DNA of 64,000 bases, from the NCBI RefSeq assembly GCF_006542765.1, contig NZ_SKCD01000018.1:1-64000 (forward strand). Direction: 5' to 3'. Positions within the stretch are counted from its first letter, which is position 1, and every line of letters starts with the position of its first letter. The notes under the pieces are model-generated. The model was not told the DNA's origin and made no database searches. It saw only the letters and a list, made by a program, of their open reading frames with translations. Shown here one piece after another: positions 1 to 10,100 of this stretch. The stretch comes from Paenibacillus luteus. Its GTDB lineage: Bacteria > Bacillota > Bacilli > Paenibacillales > Paenibacillaceae. Both the position numbers and the translations under genes were made by a program.

Positions 1-17
1 CCATGCAACTGTCGTAA

Positions 18-905
18 CTATTGTAGGCGAATCGTACCGATTGAAGGATCATTTCGTTCAAGAGGACAAGTGATTTTGTACATCCTTAAACAAGCAAAAG
101 TGTACATGTTTATGTTGACATTTACAATTCCAGACATAGCAAGCCGATGACAGAATGTATGACGAAATGTATGAGCAGACACCCTAACATCTTTAAATTT
201 CATTTTTTGTCCTAGATACTTGAAAATCAACATCAATGCATTTTCAGTCATTTGGTTATTGTCTCTCTTCACAAAAACGAACTCACTTAAGTCTCCCCAA
301 TACTTCTTGCAATAAATTTGATATGATGCTAATTCCTTCGATAGCTTATCAGTTATCGGAAGGGTATCTCTTCTTCTACTTTTCCCGAAAACTGCAATTG
401 TTTCATTGATGAAATCAATATCCGACCACTTTAGATTAATTAGTTCTCCTCGTCTAATCCCAGTCCCAAGTATGGTAACTATCATCATATAATCTCGATA
501 AGCAACATAACTTTTTTCTCGTTGCTTTATTCGTCTGTAGAAGTTCAGCATCTGACGTATTTGGTCATCTGTGAAAACATCAATCTTAACATCTTCTTTT
601 TGCATTTTAACTCGTTTAGCTGGATTCTTCGCTATAACTTCACATTCCACCATATAGTTCAGGAAGGCTCTGATTCGCATAAGTTTCGTATTGATTGAAC
701 CTGCTTTATTCCCCCGCTCCTGACATTCCATAAGATGCTGACGTACATGGTTATAAGTTATGTCCTCTACACTTACAACCTCTTGCTGATTACAATATCC
801 TACAAACTCCCCAAGCATGGTTTGATAATTCCTAATGTTCTTTTCTGTTGTATTTTTAAAGCGTCTGTCATCAAGAAAATCCTGAAATGCAAATTTTAAT
901 AACAT
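18..905 (-). pseudogene. Tyrosine recombinase (phage integrase family), C-terminus degenerate
   Basis: The reading frame is 295 codons. The N-terminal part is a SAM-like core-binding domain (about residues 1-95), followed by a catalytic domain with the first Arg in TGIRRGEL and the H-x-x-R box as HTFRHTF. After that box the product stops resembling the family. The last ~40 residues contain no recognisable LGH..TxxxY segment, so the catalytic tyrosine cannot be placed. A frameshift or 3' truncation near positions 60-130 is the simplest reading; another frame there contains candidate Tyr residues but also stops. Translation would start at an ATG at 905 with AGGAGG at 917-922, which sits inside the hairpin that follows groEL. 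It is probably the inactive relic of an integrated element, but a divergent active enzyme is not excluded. Confidence 0.6.
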
Positions 906-940
906 AAAAAAGACTACCTCCTGTTTTTAGGAAGTAGTCT
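906..940 (-). terminator. groESL terminator hairpin that also contains the recombinase RBS
   Basis: Arms at 911-921 and 930-940 pair over 11 bp (one wobble pair) around an 8-nt loop. On the minus strand six T residues follow (906-911, overlapping the stem base). This is a rho-independent terminator placed about 90 bp past the groEL stop. The 3' arm contains the AGGAGG of the recombinase, so the stem would also hide that ribosome-binding site in any read-through transcript. The 931-941 arm pairs perfectly with 997-1007 too, so two mutually exclusive hairpins are possible. Confidence 0.7.
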
Positions 941-1029
941 ACACTTTAGAAAATAGTTTTTAACGTAACCAGTTCTCAAACTGGGCTGAAATAGCCTAGA
1001 CTACTTCACAAATATAGGGAGTGAAAACC

Positions 1030-2718
<1,689 letters not shown>

Positions 2719-2740
2719 CTATGTGACCCAAATCGGGCTG

Positions 2741-3022
2741 CTATTCAAAAATCGCGTGAATTTCGCTTTCTTTCATAATCAAATACTCTTTGCCTTCGTA
2801 TTTGATTTCAGTGCCTGCATATTTGGAGAAAAGAACGCGGTCGCCTTCTTTTACTTCCAAAGCAATACGAACGCCATCTTTCAGCGTACCGCTGCCTACT
2901 GCGATAACTTTGCCTTCTTGCGGCTTTTCTTTCGCCGAATCCGGCAATACGATACCGCTAGCGGTTGTTTCCTCTTTCGCGATTGCTTCGATCAATACGC
3001 GTTCACCCAAAGGTCTGATCAT
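2741..3022 (-). CDS. groES: Co-chaperonin GroES (Hsp10)
   Basis: 93 aa, the full family length. It starts [14 protein letters not shown] and contains the mobile-loop region ([17 protein letters not shown]) that contacts GroEL and the conserved [15 protein letters not shown] segment. It caps the GroEL cavity as a heptamer. First gene of the groESL operon; a SigA promoter and a CIRCE operator lie 40-110 bp upstream. The RBS is AAGGAGG before the ATG. Confidence 0.98.
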   Translation of the reverse strand: MIRPLGERVLIEAIAKEETTASGIVLPDSAKEKPQEGKVIAVGSGTLKDGVRIALEVKEGDRVLFSKYAGTEIKYEGKEYLIMKESEIHAIFE

Positions 3023-3065
3023 TGAAAATAGCCTCCTTCAAAATTTGTCGCTGCTTTTATTCTCG

Positions 3066-3092
3066 TTAGCACTCGAAACCTTCAAGTGCTAA
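3066..3092 (-). promoter_or_regulatory. CIRCE operator (HrcA binding site)
   Basis: TTAGCACTC-N9-AAGTGCTAA matches the CIRCE inverted repeat (TTAGCACTC-N9-GAGTGCTAA) at 17 of 18 arm positions. It lies between the groESL -10 box and the groES start, as expected for repression by HrcA and derepression on heat shock. hrcA itself is not in the window. Confidence 0.95.
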
Positions 3093-3103
3093 CAACTATT
3101 TTT

Positions 3104-3132
3104 ATCATACTCATTTTCGTTCTTAATTTCAA
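3104..3132 (-). promoter_or_regulatory. SigA-type promoter of groESL
   Basis: On the minus strand TTGAAA (3127-3132) and TATGAT (3104-3109) are separated by exactly 17 nt. The CIRCE element begins 11 nt past the -10 box, so HrcA would cover the start point. Confidence 0.85.
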
Positions 3133-3193
3133 GTGCTTGGTCTCAATTTTCCGTTTATTTACACTGTGAGGCCCAATACCTGCTGTAACATAC

Positions 3194-3234
3194 GAAAAAA
3201 CCGAAGAGGATGCCTCTAAGCCAGCATCCTCTTC
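3194..3234 (-). terminator. Terminator of the haem-uptake operon
   Basis: Perfect 11-bp stem (GAAGAGGATGC at 3203-3213 with its complement at 3224-3234), a 10-nt loop, then GG followed by a run of six T on the minus strand. It lies just past the stop of the NEAT-domain gene and closes the minus-strand operon that begins near 12 kb. Confidence 0.88.
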
Positions 3235-3250
3235 CTATCATGCATCGCCG

Positions 3251-4243
3251 TTATTTGCGTTTTAATTTACGGTTGCGGATGAGAATAAAGGATACGCCCG
3301 CCAAAATAATAACGACTGAAATGATGGATGACGTCATCCATCGCTTGGAACTCGCTTTCACAGGTTCAGCTTCGCCAATGAGCTCGGCGCTGGTTAGCGT
3401 TGCATCTCCACCCACAGAGGCTGTGACGACCTCGTTTGTTTCTTCAGTCACTTCAGAGGAGGGCACCTCTGAAGGAGCTGCGCTTGCTTCTACGGCAGAC
3501 TCCTCATCCGCTTTCGGAAAAGGCTCTACTACCGCAGTAGGCTCTGCTGTTGATTCTGCTGTGCCCGTCGAGGATGCCTCGGTTGGAGCAGGCTGATCTG
3601 TTGCCTTGCCTGCTTCCACAGCTGGCGAAGCGGCTGCCGTTTGAGCTGGCTTGCTTGTAGGTGCCGCCGTAGCAGCCCCCTGCTTCGTCCCTTCAGCTGG
3701 AGCCTGTGTCGCTTTTGGCGCAACTGTAGCTTTTGGCGCTTGTGTCGGCGCGGCCGTTGCCGCAGGCTTTTCTTCCTTAACAGCGGGCTTGCTCACTAGC
3801 TTCATGCTCTTTTGATCAAAATCAAAACGAATCGTATAATCATGATCATAGTCAATGTCCGGTACGGTTACGTGAATTTTAGATAGCATTGTGGAGGAAA
3901 GGTCAGGTACGCTGAATTGCGTCACACGGCTGTCCTCGGCTTTGTTGCTGCTAATCACTTTAGTATTGGCATAGCCGCCGCTGCCATCCGGAATCTTAAA
4001 TTCAGTCACCCATTTGCTATGGTTAACGACGACTTGTATCGTTATTTTCCCATTCTCTACAATGACTTTGGCAGGCTTCTCCCAGTAGTCATTAGCCATG
4101 GATGCTGATTCATCCTCTGCTTTCTTAATCACATAGTCAATCGTATATGTACCGTCCTCAACCTCCGCTGCATGAACGGCAGGTACTGTGAACAGTATAA
4201 CCAATAAAGCACAAAAACCGATTAAAAATGACAGCTTGCGCAT
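3251..4243 (-). CDS. NEAT-domain haem-binding surface protein, IsdC-like
   Basis: 330 aa. The order is: a signal peptide (residues 1-25, cleavage near VHAAEV), one NEAT domain (about 28-150), a long Pro/Ala/Thr/Glu-rich wall-spanning stretch (about 155-295), and a C-terminal membrane helix with a basic tail (RNRKLKRK). The NEAT domain carries SMANDYWEKP and the haem-iron YxxxY motif as YDHDY. IsdC proteins pass haem from surface receptors to the membrane transporter. No LPxTG or NPxTx sortase motif precedes the helix, so this one is probably held by the membrane anchor. Last gene of the operon, 51 bp after the ATPase; RBS GGAG before the ATG. Confidence 0.85.
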   Translation of the reverse strand: MRKLSFLIGFCALLVILFTVPAVHAAEVEDGTYTIDYVIKKAEDESASMANDYWEKPAKVIVENGKITIQVVVNHSKWVTEFKIPDGSGGYANTKVISSNKAEDSRVTQFSVPDLSSTMLSKIHVTVPDIDYDHDYTIRFDFDQKSMKLVSKPAVKEEKPAATAAPTQAPKATVAPKATQAPAEGTKQGAATAAPTSKPAQTAAASPAVEAGKATDQPAPTEASSTGTAESTAEPTAVVEPFPKADEESAVEASAAPSEVPSSEVTEETNEVVTASVGGDATLTSAELIGEAEPVKASSKRWMTSSIISVVIILAGVSFILIRNRKLKRK

Positions 4244-4294
4244 GTTTTTCTCCGCCTCTCTTCTATATAAATAATGTATAGGTACAATCGCCTA

Positions 4295-5068
4295 TTATGA
4301 AATACTCAATGGAATCATATATAAGCCCGTCTCTTCATCCTGTTTCATCACGACATCAACGCCATAGGTTTTCTTAACGACCTCTTCCGTAATCACGACT
4401 TCTGGGGTGCCTTCCGTCACGATTTGGCCTTCCTTCATGACAATAATCGTATCGCTGTAACGGATAGCCTGATTAATATCGTGCAGTACCATTACGATCG
4501 TTAACCCGTACGTTTGATTCAAGGCGCGAACGAGCTGCAAAATTTCAATTTGATAAAAAATGTCCAAAAATGTCGTCGGTTCGTCCAAAAACAAAATTTG
4601 CGTCTTTTGGGCAAGCGCCATGGCAATCCAAACGCGCTGCCGCTCCCCGCCGGATAGTTGATCCAGCTTGAGCGCCCGCTTCTGCTGCAAATTCGTACAG
4701 GTCAACGCCCATTCGATCGCTTGCTCATCCTCCTCCTCTGTCTGGCCCAGGAAGCTTCTGTGCGGCAGTCTGCCGAAGCTAACCAGCTTCTCCACCGTAA
4801 GATCGCTCGGTGCTTCATTCTGCTGGTGAACGACAGCCAGCCGCTTCGCCAGCTCTTTGGGCTTCGTCTGACTTAGTGCCTTCCCATCAAGCAGAATCTC
4901 ACCCGCTTTGGGCTTGTAGTTTTGTGACATCACGCCCAGCAGCGTTGATTTTCCGCAGCCATTCGGCCCAATAATGGTCGTCACCTTGCCAGGTGCGATT
5001 GTACTCGAGATTTGCTTAAGCTGGTCGTTCTTCTTATCGTAGGAAAAGGTGACTTCTTTAATTTCCAT
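4295..5068 (-). CDS. Haem/iron ABC transporter ATP-binding protein (FecE type)
   Basis: About 257 aa. Walker A GPNGCGKST, signature LSGGERQRV and Walker [13 protein letters not shown] are all intact, with the switch His in VLHDINQA. It would power uptake through the FecCD permease encoded just upstream. The ATG at 5068 overlaps the last codons of the permease, which implies translational coupling. An upstream in-frame GTG at 5080 is an alternative start; neither has a strong ribosome-binding site. A paralogue with an added monooxygenase domain lies in the divergent operon at 14.4-15.5 kb. Confidence 0.9.
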   Translation of the reverse strand: MEIKEVTFSYDKKNDQLKQISSTIAPGKVTTIIGPNGCGKSTLLGVMSQNYKPKAGEILLDGKALSQTKPKELAKRLAVVHQQNEAPSDLTVEKLVSFGRLPHRSFLGQTEEEDEQAIEWALTCTNLQQKRALKLDQLSGGERQRVWIAMALAQKTQILFLDEPTTFLDIFYQIEILQLVRALNQTYGLTIVMVLHDINQAIRYSDTIIVMKEGQIVTEGTPEVVITEEVVKKTYGVDVVMKQDEETGLYMIPLSIS

Positions 5069-6041
5069 GAACGCGATCACTCTTTCTAAGCATGAATATA
5101 AGGAAAGGGCCGCCGATTACAGTCATAATAATCGAAGCGGGAATCTCCGTTGGCGCGAGAATCGTACGTCCCAAAGTGTCCGCGGTTAAAATAAGCAAGG
5201 CGCCGCCCAGAGCCGAGAAGGGAATCAGAACTTTGTGATCCGATCCTACCAGCAAGCGGGCAATATGCGGCACAAGCAAACCAACAAACGCGATCAAACC
5301 TCCGATTGCTGTAGCGACAGATGCCAGCAGCACGGCGACGACCGAAATGAGCAAGCGTGCTCTCGTCACACGTAGCCCCAAATTTTTGGCCGTTTTGTCC
5401 TGAAGGCTGAGCATGTTGCACCAAGAGCTGAGCAGCAAGGAAAGCAGTAAGCCGACAATGCCATAAATGGCAATAATATTGACATCCTGCCAGGTCTTCA
5501 TCGTGAAAATAGAGGATATCGCTTGGTTTACGCTTGTGACAGCATAGCTCCCCCGATAATTAAAGGACTGCCCCAGCCCAGTAAACGTGGCATTGATTGC
5601 GATCCCGACTAGAATCAGGCGCAGCGGACTGAGCCCGGATCGCCATGAGAGCGCATATACCAAGTAACAGGCAAACGCGCCACCAACAAACGAAAATAAC
5701 GGCATCCAGAAAAACAGCCCTGGAAAAATCGTAACGACCAGCAGCGAGACCAGACCCGCTCCAGATGAAATACCGATCACCCCTGCATCGGCGAGCGGAT
5801 TTTTCATGACCGCTTGCAAGAGGACACCTGATACGGCTAGCGCAGCGCCAGTGAGCATAGAAACGATAATGCGGGGAAATCTTAAATCTTTGATGACCTC
5901 TACATGCTCATTCGTTCCTGACAACAGCCCTTGAATAAGCTCGATGGCCGATACTTTAATGCTGCCTGTCATCGCAGATACAACGATGGCCGCCAACAGC
6001 AAAATGGCAATTATAACAAAGCTTCCGATCTTCTTAACCAT
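5058..6041 (-). CDS. Haem/iron ABC transporter permease (FecCD/BtuC family)
   Basis: About 327 aa with 9-10 hydrophobic segments. Family signatures include LRFPRIIVSMLTGAALAVSG near the N-terminus, MKNPLADAGVIGISSGAG, and the coupling-helix region GLIAFVGLLVPHIARLLVG. It forms the membrane channel for haem or another iron chelate delivered by the lipoprotein encoded 50 bp upstream. The ATG at 6041 with GGAAG six bases before it is a better start than a TTG two codons earlier. It overlaps the ATPase gene at its 3' end. Confidence 0.92.
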   Translation of the reverse strand: MVKKIGSFVIIAILLLAAIVVSAMTGSIKVSAIELIQGLLSGTNEHVEVIKDLRFPRIIVSMLTGAALAVSGVLLQAVMKNPLADAGVIGISSGAGLVSLLVVTIFPGLFFWMPLFSFVGGAFACYLVYALSWRSGLSPLRLILVGIAINATFTGLGQSFNYRGSYAVTSVNQAISSIFTMKTWQDVNIIAIYGIVGLLLSLLLSSWCNMLSLQDKTAKNLGLRVTRARLLISVVAVLLASVATAIGGLIAFVGLLVPHIARLLVGSDHKVLIPFSALGGALLILTADTLGRTILAPTEIPASIIMTVIGGPFLIFMLRKSDRVHGN

Positions 6042-6091
6042 AGCCAACTTCCTTCGTCTAGTGATCGATCTGCAAGCGTCTCTTTATACGC

Positions 6092-7003
6092 TTAGGGATA
6101 AAGCATGCCCATCAAAGCATCAATGGCATCTACCGCGAACAAATTGCCTGTCGTACCGAACAGAGACTCTTCCAAATCATACACACGATCATTTTGTACG
6201 GCCTTGAAATGCTTCCAAATGTCGTTTTTCTGGAATTCCTTGTCGAACATTTTTACGACCTCTTCAGGCATGCCATGCGCGGCGCGTAAAATAACATCAG
6301 GATTGGAATTATGTAAATATTCCGTGTTGGAAGCTAAGTATTCTACATCCACGCCCTGAGCGATATTAACCCCACCAGCCAAACGAACCAAGTCACCAAT
6401 ATAAGATTTTTCGGTTGCAACAAGATAACTGCCGGGTACGCCAAGCAAAATGAGTACGGTCGGTTTTTCTTTGCCTTCCGTCGCTTCTTTAATTTCTGCT
6501 ACCTTCGCATCAAATCTATCTATAATGACTTGAGCCTGCGCTTGCTTGCCATAGGTTTCTCCAAGCTTTTTCAGCTCCAGATTCATACTTTCTACACTGG
6601 TCAGATTAAGAAAACCCGCTTGCATCCCTGCCGCTTCAAATACCGGCTTCAAATCATATTCCAACGTCGTGACCGACAATACCTCCGTTGGCTTGAGCGA
6701 TTTCACCAATTCCATATCCGGGCTCATCGGATTTCCGACTCGTGTCACATCATCATACCGGGCAGGCAGTATCTTCGAGCTTGTCGGAACGCCTACCAAA
6801 TCCACCTCTAGTGCATCAAGCATTTGCGTAATGGCTACTGTCGTGGAGATAACCCTCTGCTCCGGTGGAGCTGTGGCCTCAGGTATACTTGAAGCTTCTG
6901 CTTGCGTCTGGTTATTCGTAGCTGCGCTCCCCACATTAGAGCAGCCTGCTAGTAAAATAACGGCTAATAGCAGCATAAAGCCGTACCCTCTCTTCTTGTT
7001 CAT
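6092..7003 (-). CDS. isdE: Haem ABC transporter substrate-binding lipoprotein (IsdE-like)
   Basis: 303 aa. A lipoprotein signal peptide ends at the lipobox LLAGC, and the mature part is a periplasmic-binding fold of the helical-backbone (FhuD/IsdE/BtuF) type. Conserved pieces include RVISTTVAITQMLDAL, a GVPTSSKILP segment and NPDVILRAAHGMPEEVVKMF. It would collect haem from NEAT proteins at the membrane and dock on the FecCD permease encoded next. It follows the NEAT/SLH gene after 103 bp and precedes the permease by 50 bp. The haem assignment rests on context plus resemblance to IsdE. Confidence 0.85.
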   Translation of the reverse strand: MNKKRGYGFMLLLAVILLAGCSNVGSAATNNQTQAEASSIPEATAPPEQRVISTTVAITQMLDALEVDLVGVPTSSKILPARYDDVTRVGNPMSPDMELVKSLKPTEVLSVTTLEYDLKPVFEAAGMQAGFLNLTSVESMNLELKKLGETYGKQAQAQVIIDRFDAKVAEIKEATEGKEKPTVLILLGVPGSYLVATEKSYIGDLVRLAGGVNIAQGVDVEYLASNTEYLHNSNPDVILRAAHGMPEEVVKMFDKEFQKNDIWKHFKAVQNDRVYDLEESLFGTTGNLFAVDAIDALMGMLYP

Positions 7004-7106
7004 CCGAACCGCTCACTCCTATCTATACATCGCTAATAGCATGACGAGGACGCCGGGTTTCCGGCATCCTCGCAGCAGCTATCGTGTAGTTTAGTTCATA
7101 TGGTCC

Positions 7107-10100
7107 TTACTTTTGTTCAAGCAGTTTCATCACTAGCGTAAGCGCCTCAGCGCGAGTTGCGTTTGCGTTAGGGTCAAAAGTGTTGTTTCCTTTGCCTTGA
7201 ATGAAGCCCGCTGCAACTGCTGCTGCAACCTCTTTCTTCGCCCAAGCAGGTACCGCGCTTGCATCCGCAAAGCTTAGAGCCGCATCCTCTTTCGTTTCGA
7301 GCTTAGCAGCTCGAACGATAATGACAGCTAGCTCAGAACGAGTAATTTGCTTGCTTCCGCGGAAGGTTTGATCGTCATAGCCGCCAACCAAACCGGCAGC
7401 TACGGCGCTTTCCACATGTGACTTCGCCCAAGTCGGAATTAGGTTTCCATCGTTGAACGTTGAAGCGGTATTGCTTGCCGGAAGCTTCAACGCGCGGCTG
7501 ATAAGTACTGCGAACTCGGAGCGGGTAATCACGCCGTTCGGACGGAACTTGCCATCCTCGTAGCCAGCAACAATACCTAGGGACAAAGCCTTCGTAATGG
7601 CAGCTTCAGCCCAGTGTCCTTGAATATCTTTAAAGGACGTAGCGAGTGGTTCAGTTGCTTCTTCTTTGTCTTTGTCTTCGTCATCGTCTGGATCTGGCAC
7701 GCCGCCTCCGCTTAACGGACTAATGCTAGCTTCATTAAATTGGATTTGAATGTTGTACTCGTGATTATAGCTCATTTCTGGCCAGTCAATTTTCACCCAG
7801 CCATCCATCACTTTCGATAGATCAGATACAGGGAAAGATACAACGCGCGTATTTTTATCTGCATTTCTGTTTTCAACATTTACATTCGCACCGTTAAACA
7901 TCAAACCCGTAATTTGTTTATCTTGCTTCAACGTAAGATGGATACGTTTGTTGCCACCTGATACATGAAGCTTAGCTGTTGGAATAATGTAATCTTGCAT
8001 AACCGAATTCTCATCCGTGCCATACTTCAAAATTCTAACACTGATGCTATACTGTCCATCCGCTAACCCCGTGCCCGGTGTTGTTGTTCCTGGATCTGTT
8101 CCAGGGCCAGTACCCGGTCCTGTCGTTACTTCCGACACGATATTAGCGAGCTGCATAGCGTAGCTTACCTCTGAAGTCGTTCCGCCTTCCGTAACATCAA
8201 TAACGAGAGAGTAAGGAGCGTTAAGATCCTGCACCTTGAATTGAACTGGTGAAGTTACTGCAGCAGTTACAAATGTAGACGCAACCGAGAATAAAGCTGC
8301 TGTTTTGGAATAGGCCAGAGTCAATGCTTGAGGAAGCAAGGATGACCCTACCGGCAAAATTTCTTCATTGGTATTTCGGTTAATCAGCTTTTTAATCTGA
8401 ACGCCCTCTTTTGGCGTAAAGCTAAGCGTGTTATTGCCATTTTCGATTACCAGGCTGCCTGCTGTTTCCAAATGCTTAGCGAAATCCTGGTTAGGTGATT
8501 TAAATTGAACCTCATAGCCACCGCTCGCAAAATGTTTGGACACTTTGAATGTATCCAAAGCTTGCTCAAGCGCCACTGTTGCCTCATTGACTGCTTGCTG
8601 GGAAACAAGCTCCGCTGCCGCTGTCTCAGCAGTTGTAATTGCCGTAGCCAGTATCGCTTTCGAGCCGGCAATGTAGCTGCCAGCTTCGCTACCTTCAACC
8701 GCTGCAGCATAAGCTGCTTTGGCGGTAATCAGCCCTTGCTTCAAGGTAGAAGCATCAACCTCTATCGGCGTATTTGGCTCTTCAATGTTCTCATTCGTCG
8801 CTTGCAACGAGCTTTCATCCAAACTCAGCTGAACATCATATTCGTGGAAATAATTCTGCTCCGCCCACTCGATTTTCACCCAGCCCTCAAGCTTCTCAGA
8901 CAAGCTCGGCACTACAAAATAAACGACCCGTGTATTGTTCGCTTCATCATGGCTTGCCACTTGAACATTTTGACCGTTGAACTTCATGCCGGTAATTTCT
9001 TTGTCCTGTTTGACAGTAAAGAACAGCTTCTTCGTGTTACCTGATACCTTCAACAGGCCTGGGCTTACAACATAATCCTGCATGACAGAGTTCTCATCAG
9101 TGCCAAACTTTAAAATTTTAAAATCGATCAAATAATTCCCATCTGGAAGTGCGCTAATTACAGAATCTTTAAAGACAGTAACCGCTGCTTTAAGCGCAAC
9201 TACTGCGCCATCAATTTGAGTTTGCGTGCTGCTAATATTTATTGCAATTGCGTTAGCTGCATCTATTGCGCTCTGCAATGTTGCCTTGGATTCAGCAGTG
9301 TATTCGCCTGATTCCGAACCAACCTTAGCGTTTTTGTGCACTTCTTTGGCATCGGCAACCGCTTGGGTTAGTTCGGCCCGGTTAATGTTGTTGAAGATCA
9401 AACGAATATCATGCGTAAGGTCATAGTTTTGTGCAGGCACGACCGTCCGAACCTTTGCCGCAATCGTTTCGGTCAAGCTCTCCAGCTTGAATTTCACGAC
9501 TCTTTCGTTCGCTGCTTCGTTTGTGCTTAAAATTTCAGAATCTACAAACTCTCCGCCTTGCATGACTTTAAACTCTGCAACAGATGAGCTTGATTTGATC
9601 GTAAAGACCGCATAAGTCGAACCATTTTCTGTAAAGACTGTAGCTGGTTTAACGAAATAGTTCTCCATTGTGGAGTAAGCGTTATTGGTTGCATGCAACG
9701 CCGAGAAATAGACAAGTTTGGAATCCGTCTCTTCAATTACAGATGCTTTAAAGGCTGTAACTGCCGCTTTCAGCACAAGTACTGCGTCATTAATTTGCGC
9801 TTGCGTGCTGCCTGTATTTGCCGCAATCGCATCAGCTGAATTAAACGCGTTCTGCAACGTTGCTTTGGATTCAGTGGAATAATCTCCCGATTCCGAACCA
9901 ACCTTAGCGTTTTTGTGCACTTCTTTGGCATCGGCAACCACTTGGGTTAGTTCGGCCCGGTTAATATTGTTGAAGATCAAACGAATATCATGCGTACGGT
10001 CGTAGTTTTGCGCAGGCACGACTGTCCGGACCTTCGCCGCGATCGTTTCGGTCAAGCTCTCCAGCTTGATTTTCACGACTCTTTCATTCGCCGCTTCGTT

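Noticed and set aside
7046-7071. GC-rich hairpin between the NEAT/SLH gene and the isdE-like gene
   Set aside because: No T-run on either strand, so not called a terminator. It may be an mRNA-stabilising or processing stem within the operon.
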